Translations under genes and position numbers: made by a program | Shown: positions 8,037 through 16,428 of the stretch, piece after piece | How positions within the stretch are numbered: position 1 is the first letter of the stretch | Layout: the number at the start of each line of letters is the position of its first letter | Source of the DNA: an uncultured Cytophagales bacterium | Lineage (GTDB): Bacteria > Bacteroidota > Bacteroidia > Cytophagales > 172606-1 | Assembly: GCA_902805615.1 (NCBI GenBank) | Contig: CADCTQ010000621.1 | Coordinates: 1-52,532 of the forward strand | Direction: 5' to 3' | DNA: 52,532 nt | Notes under the pieces: generated by a model | The model's input: only the letters and a program-made list of their open reading frames with translations | Databases searched by the model: none | What the model was told of the DNA's origin: nothing

Positions 8037-8495
8037 CTAGGAGGGATGCCGGACGATCAGCTTGCGGGTCACCACGTTGCGGCCGTCGAGCGAAAGGGTG
8101 TAGAAGTACACGCCCGAAGCCAGGGAACTGGTGGTGATGTGCAGTTCGGTCATGTCCCGCGTCTCGCGGGAGAGCCGGTACTCCCCGACCACGTTGCCCA
8201 GTACGTTGCACAGTACAATTTTGGCATCCCGCAGCCCGCCCGTGAACCGGTACCTGATGGCGGCCGACGTGCTGGCCGGATTAGGATAAATGCTTGACAC
8301 ACTGATGTGTTCGTTGTTGAACAGCAACTCGTTCGAACGGGGCTCGTCCGCACTCAGCAGGGTAGCCACTTTCGGAAATTCCGTTGCGGCGGGGGCTTGG
8401 GACGGCTCCTGCCGGAGCGCCGCATCCCGCTCCCAGGCAATGGTCGCCCCGGCGAGTTGGGTGGTAACAATCAGGAATAGTATAAATTTTTTCAT
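8037..8495 (-). CDS. small secreted protein consisting mainly of a T9SS type A sorting domain
   Basis: This 152-residue protein has a signal peptide (MKKFILFLIVTTQLAGATIA), about 45 unconserved residues, and then a C-terminal sorting domain recognised by the type IX secretion system. The domain starts at ISVSSIYPNPASTSAAIRYR, continues through NVLGNVVGEYRLS and ASGVYFYTLSLDGRNVVTRK, and ends LIVRHPS. No cargo domain is present, whereas T9SS substrates normally carry a large enzyme or adhesin before this module. It could be a remnant of a longer gene, a small surface protein or a sorting-domain decoy. The ATG at 8495 is chosen over a preceding TTG. A strong terminator follows. Confidence 0.85.
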   Translation of the reverse strand: MKKFILFLIVTTQLAGATIAWERDAALRQEPSQAPAATEFPKVATLLSADEPRSNELLFNNEHISVSSIYPNPASTSAAIRYRFTGGLRDAKIVLCNVLGNVVGEYRLSRETRDMTELHITTSSLASGVYFYTLSLDGRNVVTRKLIVRHPS

Positions 8496-8609
8496 CAAGA
8501 TCAGATCAGGGTTCTATTGTGATAAACGTAAAAGTAGAAAAGATGTACGAACTTTGGTACAAAAAATTGTACGCCATGTAAGTTTTTTTCATTAATAGGT
8601 TTCAACGGG

Positions 8610-10262
8610 TCAACTCGCCCCGCGTTTGGCTACCACGGTCTTTTTTTTGCCCTTCGCGGGAACGGCAGGTTTGGCCGGCTTTTCGACCGCTTTTTGCTCT
8701 ACCACTTTGGGCTTGGCCGCGGCCCGCACGTCTACGTCGGCCTTGGCCGGTTTCTCCTCCACGCGCCACTTGAACCCCTTCAGGCGGGTGGACGGCTCTT
8801 CGATCTCGTGCGGCGGGATGAACAGGGCGTCGGGCTTGTTGAGGAACGCCACGCGGTTGATCTTGCCCTCGATGAATTTGAGGATCATGTTGCTGCATTC
8901 CACCTTGTTGACGCCGCGCAGCTCGGTGTTCTGGTCGTTGAGCACGAAGGTGATGTTTTCGCCGTTGCCGTTCACGTTCACGCGGTCCATCTGGCTCTTG
9001 GGGTTGAAAAAAGCCACCATCTGCCGGCCCTTCACCTGGTTGTAGTGCTCCAGGCTGTCGAGGGAGATCACGAAGGCGTTGGTGCGCAGGAACATCTTGT
9101 CCATCTTGTTGTTGGCCAGCTGGATGTTGATCGTGTCGCCGGTCAGTTGGCTGCGTTCGTTCCAGAGCACGGGGTCTCGGTAGAAAAAGATCGTGGAATC
9201 GGAGTAGTTGTAGATCAGCGAGTCGCACTTGCCCTGGAGGTCGCGCTTGAAAATCTTCACGCGGTTGTAGGCGAACATCCGCCGGGTTCCCTGCACTTTG
9301 TCTTCAACCGAAAGCAGCGTGTCGGCGGTGAGGTACAGCGTGTCGCCGCCCACGACGTTCTTGGCGACGGCGTTGCCGTACACCCTCGAAATGCCCTGCT
9401 GGCCGAAGTACCGGCCGATGTCGCCTTCAATGATGGTGCTGTCTTCCTTGGCGACCATGACCACGTTGCCCTCGGCGTAACCCACCTGGTTGGCCTTGTC
9501 GTAGTTGAGGATGTCGCCGGTGAGGGTGTACTTGCTGTATTCCACGGTGCTGCGACTCGTGAAGTTGGACACGCCGGTGGCGGTGTTGTACTCGCCGTTG
9601 TTGGCAACCAGGGTGCCGTCTTCACCCACGATCCGCGTGGGTGTGTTGAAATACGCCACCTTGGTGATGGAATTATAGGTCAGGTTTTCGGACGTGAGTT
9701 CGTATTTGGGGTTCACCATCTTCACGTTTTCCTTAAAGGTGAAGATCTTGGTATTGGTGTTGTAGTAGCCCTGGCGGCTGGTGAGGGTGTTTTCGCCGTC
9801 CACGATGGTGCCGCTGTCGGGGTAGAAGGCCACGTTGTCCTGCATGTTGTAGTCGAGCTGCTCGGTGGTGAGCGTCTTCTGCCCGTCGTTGAGCACCACG
9901 TTGCCGTACATGCGGGACAGCCGGCTGCGGCCGTCGTAGGTGCCGCGGTTGCCGGTCACGGTCACCGAGTCGCCCTCCACGATCTTCACGTTGCCGAAAG
10001 CTTCGATGAAGTCGGTGGCCTGGTGCAGGTAGGCCGAGTCGCAGTAGAGCAGCGTGGCGTTCTGCCGGAAGCGGGCCGGGCCGATGATCTTGCGGACTTC
10101 CTTGCCGTTGCGCACCTCGCCGATCAGTTCGGAAGCCTGCTCAAGCTGCACTTTGTTGTTGGTATTGTTGGGGTCCTGGGCCGGGGGGTTGGTCTGGGCA
10201 AAGGCGCCGGTACCGGCCAGGGCCAGGAGCAAGAGGATTCGTCCAAAAAACGCAATTCGCAT
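8610..10262 (-). CDS. OstA-like protein (LptD N-terminal/LptA-type domain)
   Basis: This 550-residue exported protein starts with the signal peptide MRIAFFGRILLLLALAGTGA. Its body is a long run of beta-jellyroll repeats of the OstA/LptA type (ATLLYCDSAYLHQATDFIEA, FGNVKIVEGDSVTVTGNRG, MYGNVVLNDGQKTLTTEQLD, YPDSGTIVDGENTLTS), followed by a Lys/Ala/Pro-rich basic tail. OstA-like proteins bind or help transport lipopolysaccharide across the periplasm. Bacteroidota carry this barrel-less form next to tilS, as here, divergently. Residues upstream of ATG 10262 are not part of the gene. The exact role in LPS export is inferred from the fold. Confidence 0.88.
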   Translation of the reverse strand: MRIAFFGRILLLLALAGTGAFAQTNPPAQDPNNTNNKVQLEQASELIGEVRNGKEVRKIIGPARFRQNATLLYCDSAYLHQATDFIEAFGNVKIVEGDSVTVTGNRGTYDGRSRLSRMYGNVVLNDGQKTLTTEQLDYNMQDNVAFYPDSGTIVDGENTLTSRQGYYNTNTKIFTFKENVKMVNPKYELTSENLTYNSITKVAYFNTPTRIVGEDGTLVANNGEYNTATGVSNFTSRSTVEYSKYTLTGDILNYDKANQVGYAEGNVVMVAKEDSTIIEGDIGRYFGQQGISRVYGNAVAKNVVGGDTLYLTADTLLSVEDKVQGTRRMFAYNRVKIFKRDLQGKCDSLIYNYSDSTIFFYRDPVLWNERSQLTGDTINIQLANNKMDKMFLRTNAFVISLDSLEHYNQVKGRQMVAFFNPKSQMDRVNVNGNGENITFVLNDQNTELRGVNKVECSNMILKFIEGKINRVAFLNKPDALFIPPHEIEEPSTRLKGFKWRVEEKPAKADVDVRAAAKPKVVEQKAVEKPAKPAVPAKGKKKTVVAKRGAS

Positions 10263-10285
10263 CAGTCGTGTCGTATGATATAACG

Positions 10286-10293
10286 TATTTTTG
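10286..10293 (+). promoter_or_regulatory. candidate -7 element (TATTTTTG) for tilS
   Basis: TATTTTTG matches TAnnTTTG exactly and points towards tilS, about 80 bp upstream of its ATG. No good -33 TTTG is seen at the expected distance. Confidence 0.3.
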
Positions 10294-10294
10294 C

Positions 10295-10302
10295 CAAAGT
10301 AA
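10295..10302 (-). promoter_or_regulatory. candidate -7 element (TTACTTTG) for the OstA-like gene
   Basis: The minus-strand sequence TTACTTTG matches TAnnTTTG at 7 of 8 positions. It lies one base from the oppositely directed TATTTTTG of tilS, so the two divergent promoters would face back to back and compete. Confidence 0.3.
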
Positions 10303-10372
10303 CACTCGGAGCAACAATCAGGCCCAAGGGGGGCCGGACCCGCAAAACTACCCATAAAATGCCCAATCGTTT

Positions 10373-11698
10373 ATGCTCGACAGGTTTATAACATACATCC
10401 GGGAAAAAGCGTTGTTCGGACCGGAAGAAAAAGTGCTGCTTGCCGTCAGCGGGGGCATTGACTCGGCGGTGTTGCTGCACCTGTTCGCCGAAGCGGGCTT
10501 TTCGTTCGGCGTGGCGCACTGCAACTTCGGCCTGCGCGGCGAGGAGTCGGACGCCGACGAGGCGTTCGTGAAAAAACTGGCCAAGAAATACAAGGTGCCC
10601 GTGTACACCGAGCAGTTCGAGACGGCGGCGTTCGCGGAACGGGAAAAAATCTCGGTCCAGATGGCCGCCCGGGCGCTGCGCTACGAATGGTTCGGCCAGT
10701 TGCTCCGCACGGAAGGGTACGCGTACGTGGCCACGGCCCACCACCGCAACGACACCGTGGAGACGGTGCTGCTCAACCTCGTCCGGGGCACGGGCATTGC
10801 GGGCCTGCACGGCATTCTGCCCAAAAACGGCCACGTCATCCGCCCGATGCTGTTCGTGGACAAGGAAACGCTCTACGACTTCGTGGTCGAAAAGCAACTC
10901 GTGTGGCGGGAGGATTCTTCCAACGAGTCGAACGGGTACGGGCGGAACCTGGTGCGCAACGAGGTGGTGCCCCTGCTCAAAGGACTCAACCCCAACCTGG
11001 AGGAAACGCTGGCCGGGACGACCGAACGGGTCGGGGCCGTCGAACGGGTGTTTGCGGCCCGCATCGAAGCCCTCCGGGGGTCGGCGCTGCGGACCGACGG
11101 CGAGGTGCACTACCTGAGCCTCTCCGTCCTGCGCACGGAGCCCGAGCCGCGCATCGAACTCCACGAACTCCTCAAAGCGTACCACTTCAACTACGCGCAG
11201 GCCGGGGACGTGGCGGCGGTGCTGGACGCCGAGCCGGGCAAACGGTTCGAATCGCCCACGCATACCCTGGTGAAGGACCGCGACCAGCTCGTGATCACGC
11301 CCAAGCCCCTGGCTCCTTTCCGGACGGGCAAGCTGGACGCCGACCAGACTTCATTCGAAAACGAAGTGTTCCGCCTGGCGGCCGGGACGGTGCCGGTGGC
11401 CGGCTACAAGATTTCCACCTCGCCCAAAGTGGCGGCCCTCGATTTGCAAACCCTCCGGTTCCCGCTCCGCATCCGGCGCTGGAAGGAGGGCGACTGGTTC
11501 TGCCCGCTGGGGATGACGAGCAAGAAAAAGATCAGCGACTTTTTGATTGACGAGAAAGTGCCCCTCAACCTCAAGGAACGCGTCTGGGTGCTGCTCTCCG
11601 GCGACTCGATTGCCTGGATCATCGGCCACCGCATTGACAACCGCTTCAAGATCACCGAAAAAACGGAAAGCGTTTTCGAGTTGAGCATGGTACACTGA
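10373..11698 (+). CDS. tilS: tRNA(Ile)-lysidine synthase TilS
   Basis: This 441-residue enzyme converts cytidine 34 of the CAU-anticodon tRNA-Ile to lysidine using ATP and lysine, so that AUA is read as isoleucine. The N-type PP-loop SGGIDS (26-31) is intact, followed by AHCNFGLRGEESDADE, ATAHHRNDTVETVLLNLVRG and the TGIAGLHGI segment. The C-terminal TilS domain is present (RIRRWKEGDWFCPLGM, KKKISDFLIDEKVPL). The length is usual for the family. The stop codon TGA is inside the left arm of a palindromic hairpin repeat (family B, from 11687), so the last residues, MVH, are encoded by the repeat. Confidence 0.95.
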   Translation: MLDRFITYIREKALFGPEEKVLLAVSGGIDSAVLLHLFAEAGFSFGVAHCNFGLRGEESDADEAFVKKLAKKYKVPVYTEQFETAAFAEREKISVQMAARALRYEWFGQLLRTEGYAYVATAHHRNDTVETVLLNLVRGTGIAGLHGILPKNGHVIRPMLFVDKETLYDFVVEKQLVWREDSSNESNGYGRNLVRNEVVPLLKGLNPNLEETLAGTTERVGAVERVFAARIEALRGSALRTDGEVHYLSLSVLRTEPEPRIELHELLKAYHFNYAQAGDVAAVLDAEPGKRFESPTHTLVKDRDQLVITPKPLAPFRTGKLDADQTSFENEVFRLAAGTVPVAGYKISTSPKVAALDLQTLRFPLRIRRWKEGDWFCPLGMTSKKKISDFLIDEKVPLNLKERVWVLLSGDSIAWIIGHRIDNRFKITEKTESVFELSMVH

Positions 11699-11791
11699 TC
11701 TTTTATGATGTTTATGATTTTTTATGATTTTTTTAGAATCCTTTTTTGATCAGTTCCGGTCATAATCATCCTATAAAGATCAGTGTACTAT
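11687..11791. repeat. family B hairpin repeat B1, overlaps the tilS stop codon
   Basis: Left arm ATGGTACACTGATC, then TATGATGTTTATGATTTTTT; right arm TCATAATCATCC and GATCAGTGTACTA. The arms pair over most of their length, and the loop region contains TTGATCAGTTCCGG. It is related to copies at 42382-42497, 46724-46860 and 47353-47473. It lies between tilS and the PagL-like gene and could act as a terminator. Confidence 0.8.
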
Positions 11792-11808
11792 TCTATTCCT
11801 TAGATTAA

Positions 11809-12921
11809 ATGCGTCGCGTTGCTTTACTATTGCCCGCTTTGTTGCTTTTTGGGGTAGCGGTGGCTGCTCCCCCGGCCGATACGACGGCCAAAAATAACAA
11901 CCGCCCGGCCTTTTCGCTGGGGCTGCGTTCGCACTACGGCTTCATCATTCCGCATTCGTCCACCATCCGGGACGTGTCGCGGTCCAGCCCGTGGGGACTG
12001 GAACTGGACGCGGCCCTGCTGCTGACGGGGGACCGGGCCTGGGACTACTGCTTTTGCTACCCGCGCATGGGCCTGTCGCTCTCTTATTTCAACTACGCCA
12101 ACCCCCGCGTGCTGGGCAACGGCTACACGCTGGCCTACTACGTGGAACCCTTCATGAGCTACCGCCGGCGGCTCAACTTCTCGTTCCGGGCCGGCGGGGG
12201 CCTGGCGTACCTCGATACGCCGTACCACCCGGTGAACAACCCGACGAACCTTTTCTACAGTGCGCCGCTCAGCTTCCTGTTGCAGGTCAACCTGGGCCTC
12301 AACTACCGCCTTTCGCCGCACCTGAACCTGCGGGCGGCGGGGTATTACAGCCACATTTCCAACGGCGGCATGCGCGAACCCAACAAGGGCATCAACTTTC
12401 CCACGGCCAGCCTCGGCCTCGACTACACCTTCCGGCCGCCGGTGCTGACCGAACGTTCCCGCACGCACACCGGGCAGATGGGTACGGATACCCGGAAAAA
12501 TTACTTCGAGGCGGCAGCCGGCTTTACGGCCAAACCCGCCAACCCGGGAGAACGGCAACGCCATCCCATCGTGGGCCTGCTGGGCACGTACCACCGGACC
12601 GTGAGCCGGCGCAGCGTGCTGCACGGCGGGGCGGCCTGGGAATCGGACTGGACCCTGAAGGAAAGGGCCGAACGCAACAACGAAACCACCGGCTTCCACC
12701 GGGCTTCCCTGCTCGTAGGCCACGACCTGCTCATCGGCCGCTTCGAATTTTCGCAGGCCGTGGGGGCGTACGTCTACTCGCCCTTCCGGGCGCGGGACCC
12801 GGTTTACCAGCGGTACGCCCTCAAATTCCGCCTCAACCGCCGCCTGTTCACCGCCGTTACGCTCAAGGCCCACCGCCAGGTCGCCGACTACCTCGACGGC
12901 CGGATCGGGGTGCGGTTTTGA
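11809..12921 (+). CDS. acyloxyacyl hydrolase / PagL-like lipid A 3-O-deacylase homologue
   Basis: This 370-residue secreted protein (signal peptide MRRVALLLPALLLFGVAVAA) has an outer-membrane beta-barrel pattern throughout. Residues 180-196 read YSHISNGGMREPNKGIN, which fits the PagL active-site signature H-x-S-N with His182, Ser184 and the following N-x-G (Asn192, Gly194). PagL removes the 3-O acyl chain of lipid A. The protein is about twice the size of Pseudomonas PagL, so it carries an extra C-terminal barrel-like half (residues 220-370). Such longer homologues are common in Bacteroidota. It does not obviously form an operon with tilS, from which a hairpin repeat separates it. Substrate is inferred. 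Confidence 0.82.
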   Translation: MRRVALLLPALLLFGVAVAAPPADTTAKNNNRPAFSLGLRSHYGFIIPHSSTIRDVSRSSPWGLELDAALLLTGDRAWDYCFCYPRMGLSLSYFNYANPRVLGNGYTLAYYVEPFMSYRRRLNFSFRAGGGLAYLDTPYHPVNNPTNLFYSAPLSFLLQVNLGLNYRLSPHLNLRAAGYYSHISNGGMREPNKGINFPTASLGLDYTFRPPVLTERSRTHTGQMGTDTRKNYFEAAAGFTAKPANPGERQRHPIVGLLGTYHRTVSRRSVLHGGAAWESDWTLKERAERNNETTGFHRASLLVGHDLLIGRFEFSQAVGAYVYSPFRARDPVYQRYALKFRLNRRLFTAVTLKAHRQVADYLDGRIGVRF

Positions 12922-12932
12922 GGAGAAGAAAA

Positions 12933-13066
12933 GAACTTAACCGCAAGGATCGCCATGGAGACGCAAAGGGCGCAAAGCAATACGCGTTCTCCTTGCGCCC
13001 CTTGCGTCTCCATGGCGACCCTTGCGGTTAAGTTCCTCCGGTCTCCCTTCCTCCCGTCTCCGTTGT
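12933..13066. repeat. family A copy A3 with adjacent E arm
   Basis: Palindrome 12933-13035: GAACTTAACCGCAAGGATCG on the left, CGACCCTTGCGGTTAAGTTC on the right, ACGCGT in the centre. It is followed by a reversed E arm, CTCCGGTCTCCCTTCCTCCC (13037-13056). It lies between the PagL-like gene and the glycoside hydrolase gene. Confidence 0.8.
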
Positions 13067-13110
13067 AAATCTTTTCCCCATACAACTTCAGTTAATTCAC
13101 GCAACGACCC

Positions 13111-14568
13111 GTGCACTCAGAGATTCGCCCCGGCATTAATGCCACTGCTGCCCCCGCCGGCAAGGGACTGCCCTGGATCGGGGTAGCCCGCGGCGCCCCG
13201 TATTTCGTCACCGACCAGGGCGAAAACTGGACCCCCATCGGGCAAAACGACGCCCTCACCTGGCCCGACCTGCTGGGCGCGTACCGGCGGAAGGACCCAA
13301 CCCGCGTGGAACGTTACTTTGCCATGCTCGCCGCCCACGGCGTCACCTGCATGCGGCTCATGCTGGAATACTGCCAGGGGGAACACCGCTACCTGGAGCG
13401 GCCGGCCGGGGTGTTTGCACCGGCAATGGTTGCCCTCTGGGACGACGTGTTCGCCTGGTGCGAGCGGTACGGCATCCGCCTGCTGCTGACGCCGTTCGAT
13501 ACCTTCTGGATGAAGCGCCGGTGGGCCAGGCATCCCTACAACGCGCGAAACGGCGGCCCGTGCCGCAAGCTGTCCGCATGGTTCCGCTGCCCCGCCACCC
13601 TGGCGGCCACGCAGCAGCGCCTCGCCTTCGTCACCCGGCGGTGGGGCGGCAGCGGCGTCATTTTCGGTTGGGACCTCTACAACGAGATTGATCCGCGCCA
13701 GGCCGGCGGAGAGGCAGCGGCCCTGGGCGCGTGGATCAGCGGGGTAAGCACGTTCCTGCGCCAGGAGGAAATGACCTTGCACGGCCGGGCGCACCTGCAA
13801 ACCGTCTCCGTGTGGGGACCCCTGCTCAGGCAGTATCCGCAACTGAACGCGGTCGTGTTCCGCCACCCCCTGCTCGACTTTGCCAGCGTCCACTTCTACG
13901 ATGCGCCGCTGCGCAAACCCACCCACCCGGTCAAAGCGGCGCTGCGGGCCGGGGAACTGACGGGGCAGGCCCTCGGGCAAATCACCGACGGGCGGCCTTT
14001 CCTGGATTCGGAACACGGGCCGGACCAGCTCTACCGGCAAACCAGGGGGCGAATCCCGGCCGACTTCGACGAGGCGTACTTCCGCGGCGTGCAGTGGGCC
14101 CACCTGGCCGCGGGCGGGGCCGGCGGCGGCCTGCGCTGGCCCTACCGCCATCCCCATTCGCTGACCCCCGGCATGCGCCTCGCCCAGCGGGCCTTGTCGC
14201 AAGTGGTGGCGCACATTGACTGGCAACGCTTCCACCGGCGGCACCTGGGCGGGCAGTTCACCGTGTCACCCCGCACGGTAAAGGCATTCGCCTGCGGCAA
14301 TGACGGGCAAGTGCTGCTCTGGCTGACGGCTACCGATCCGGCCTTTCTTCAACATCCCGCAGGCACTGCCCCCGATGCTCCTTCAGTAACCCTCCGCCTG
14401 CCTTTCCTGGACGCGGCCCCTTACCGGGTACGGGCCTGGAACACCCAATCGGGGCAGTTGGCGGCGGATGCCCGGCACGTCCTCCCTTCCCAACGGGCAC
14501 TCTCCCTGCCGGCGTCCCTGCTCCAACCCGACGTGGTGCTCCTCCTGACCCGGGAATGCGGTCAGTAG
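13111..14568 (+). CDS. GH5-like (cellulase/mannanase superfamily) glycoside hydrolase, no signal peptide
   Basis: This 485-residue protein has a TIM-barrel glycosidase pattern: HGVTCMRLMLEYCQG, YGIRLLLTPFDTFW, IFGWDLYNEID with candidate acid/base Glu192 after Asn191, FASVHFYD (His261, Tyr263) and PFLDSEHGPDQ with candidate nucleophile Glu301. This order matches retaining clan GH-A enzymes, which cleave beta-mannan or beta-glucan type chains. A C-terminal sheet-like region follows from about residue 395. The start is a GTG (13111), and the N-terminus lacks a signal peptide, unusual for a polysaccharide hydrolase. Either the true start is missed or the enzyme acts on imported oligosaccharides. 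Exact GH family and substrate are not determinable here. Confidence 0.8.
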   Translation: MHSEIRPGINATAAPAGKGLPWIGVARGAPYFVTDQGENWTPIGQNDALTWPDLLGAYRRKDPTRVERYFAMLAAHGVTCMRLMLEYCQGEHRYLERPAGVFAPAMVALWDDVFAWCERYGIRLLLTPFDTFWMKRRWARHPYNARNGGPCRKLSAWFRCPATLAATQQRLAFVTRRWGGSGVIFGWDLYNEIDPRQAGGEAAALGAWISGVSTFLRQEEMTLHGRAHLQTVSVWGPLLRQYPQLNAVVFRHPLLDFASVHFYDAPLRKPTHPVKAALRAGELTGQALGQITDGRPFLDSEHGPDQLYRQTRGRIPADFDEAYFRGVQWAHLAAGGAGGGLRWPYRHPHSLTPGMRLAQRALSQVVAHIDWQRFHRRHLGGQFTVSPRTVKAFACGNDGQVLLWLTATDPAFLQHPAGTAPDAPSVTLRLPFLDAAPYRVRAWNTQSGQLAADARHVLPSQRALSLPASLLQPDVVLLLTRECGQ

Positions 14569-14621
14569 TCATTGGTACAGTGGTCATTGGTACATTGGTC
14601 GTTGGTTATCAGAAGGCGACG

Positions 14622-14977
14622 ACTTCGGCAATTCCCGGTTCAGCATTGCAGGTTGTCGGTGGGAAGTTGTCGTTTGGGAAAGTCCCGGAGGGACGCCCTG
14701 TTCCTAGCATACGTCCTCGCCCCCTCACGCAAGCGCTCCGTAGGAGCGACCTGTTGGCTTCCAACATTTGAACAGGACGCTCCTACGGAGCTTGTGTCTA
14801 ATTTTATAGTGCTTTCCAGGAACAGGACGCCCCTCCGGGGCACCGGAGCTTTCGACTGCGCTTCTACCAAGGGCATTACTGTAAAGGGCATCACTGGAAC
14901 CAGGAGCGTCCCTTCATCTTCCAAAGCTGCACCATCTTTCCGTCGGAATTACCAGACCGGGAATTGCCCCGACGACT
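14622..14977. repeat. nested inverted-repeat element C2
   Basis: The ends are CGGCAATTCCCGGTTC (14626-14641) and GACCGGGAATTGCCCCG (14957-14973), inverted. The core (14680-14850) resembles element C1: GTCCCGGAGGGACGCCCTG, CGCTCCGTAGGAGCGACCTG, ACGCTCCTACGGAGCTTGTG and a CCCCTCCGGGGC hairpin. Before it, 14569-14615 holds an imperfect CATTGGTACA tandem. It fills most of the gap between two convergent genes; 15023-15194 shows nothing further. Confidence 0.7.
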
Positions 14978-14987
14978 TGTACTGCAT

Positions 14988-15022
14988 AAAAAAGCCGCTG
15001 ATTCACAATGAACCAGCGGCTC
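14988..15022 (-). terminator. rho-independent terminator of mdh
   Basis: Stem AGCCGCTG (14993-15000) pairs with CAGCGGCT (15014-15021). On the minus strand it is followed by a T run (14988-14993). It lies about 170 bp after the mdh stop codon. Confidence 0.75.
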
Positions 15023-15194
15023 TGCAACCGGTCTGAGGGCAGCAGACCCGGCGCTTATAAAACTGTGGGTTGACGCTCAGCCCGGTTCGCCCGGATTGCC
15101 GTTCCGCAAACCCTTCCATTACCGGGCCATACCCGCATCTGCGCCGAAATCCTGGTCATCCTTTCATCCTGCGAATCCTGATCCGTCTCCCTTT

Positions 15195-16130
15195 TTACAG
15201 CGAAAGCGTGGCCAGCACGTCGTTCATGTTGCGGACGGCGTCGCCGGACTTGCGGAAGAGCTCCTGTTCTTCGGCGGTGAGTTTGTAGTCCACGATGCGG
15301 GTCCAGCCGGTGCGGCCGATCTCCACGGGCACGCCCAGGCAGATGTCGCTTTGGCCGTATTCGCCTTCCAGGTATACGCTGCACGGGTACACGTGGCGCT
15401 GGTTGCGCACGATGCTCTCCACCAGCAGGGCCACGGCCGCCCCGGGGGCGTACCACGCCGACGTACCGATCAGCTTGGTGAGGGTTGCGCCGCCCACCAT
15501 CGTGTCGGCGGCCACCTTGCTCAGCTGGTCGGCCGGCAGGAACTGGCTCACCGGCACGCCGTTGACCGTAGCCAGGCGCGTGAGCGGAATCATCGTGGTA
15601 TCGCCGTGGCCGCCCACCACCGTGCCGTGGATGTCGTTGGGCGAACAGTTGAGGGCCAGCGAAAGATAGCACTTGAAGCGGGCACTGTCGAGGATGCCGC
15701 CCATGCCGATGATGCGTTCCTTGGGCAGGCCGGAAGATTTCAGCGCCAGGTACGTCATGGTGTCCATGGGGTTCGACACGATGATGAAGACGGCGTTGGG
15801 GGAATGTTGCAAGCTGTTGGTGATTACGCCTTTCACGATGCCCGCGTTGATGCCGATCAGTTCTTCGCGGGTCATGCCCGGCTTGCGCGGAATGCCCGAG
15901 GTGATGACCACCACGTCCGAGCCGGCCGTTTTGGCGTAGTCGTTGGTAGAGCCCGTAATTTTGGTGTCGAACTCCAGCAGGGCCGCCGTTTGGAGCATGT
16001 CGAGGGCTTTTCCTTCGCTGAGGCCTTCCTTGATGTCGAGCAGGACTACTTCCTCGGCCAGTTCCCGGCGGGCAATGTTGTCGGCACAGGTAGCACCCAC
16101 GGCGCCTGCGCCTACCACGGTAATTTTCAT
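15195..16130 (-). CDS. mdh: malate dehydrogenase
   Basis: This 311-residue NAD-dependent malate dehydrogenase of the lactate dehydrogenase-like type interconverts malate and oxaloacetate in the citric acid cycle. Visible are the dinucleotide fold GAGAVG (7-12) with Asp32 choosing NAD over NADP, and the mobile-loop IPRKPGMTREEL with Arg82 and Arg88, which gives oxaloacetate specificity. VSNPMDTMTY, Arg151 and catalytic His175 in GGHGDT follow. Length and motifs are complete. It stands alone, with a terminator downstream and a divergent molybdenum hydroxylase operon upstream. Confidence 0.97.
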   Translation of the reverse strand: MKITVVGAGAVGATCADNIARRELAEEVVLLDIKEGLSEGKALDMLQTAALLEFDTKITGSTNDYAKTAGSDVVVITSGIPRKPGMTREELIGINAGIVKGVITNSLQHSPNAVFIIVSNPMDTMTYLALKSSGLPKERIIGMGGILDSARFKCYLSLALNCSPNDIHGTVVGGHGDTTMIPLTRLATVNGVPVSQFLPADQLSKVAADTMVGGATLTKLIGTSAWYAPGAAVALLVESIVRNQRHVYPCSVYLEGEYGQSDICLGVPVEIGRTGWTRIVDYKLTAEEQELFRKSGDAVRNMNDVLATLSL

Positions 16131-16428
16131 GCGGCGTATTGATTTAAAGGTTGAGTAACAGTTGTCTAATTGCCGGTAAAATTAGGACACAATTCGGGTA
16201 CCACCCAACCCGGGCGGTCATTCCTTTGGAATAGCCCCCAGATTTTTCTTAGCCAGGCCCGGCAGGCGGTCATTAACAACGCGTTAACACCCTTTCTCCC
16301 GATTTTTGGGCATCATTGTTCTGGCCCGGAAACCGTTCGTGTAATTGCCGGCGGGCCGGGTTCCGGGTTAGGTCCGTTTTGGTTAATTTCCGGGACGCTT
16401 ACCGGCAACCGGTCCAACCATCCCTTTT
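16131..16428. other. divergent intergenic region between mdh and the molybdenum hydroxylase operon
   Basis: These 298 bp must hold both start regions. I see a GTTAAC-type inverted pair near 16273-16287 (TTAACAACGCGTTAA) and GC-rich symmetry around 16345-16405, but no convincing full promoter and no dispersed repeat. Confidence 0.5.

Noticed and set aside
13034-13066. Family E CTCCGGTCTCC runs as a regulatory site of the glycoside hydrolase
   Set aside because: The same run occurs beside unrelated genes (6.2, 25.2, 27.5 and 40.0 kb), always with repeats, so it is a dispersed repeat.
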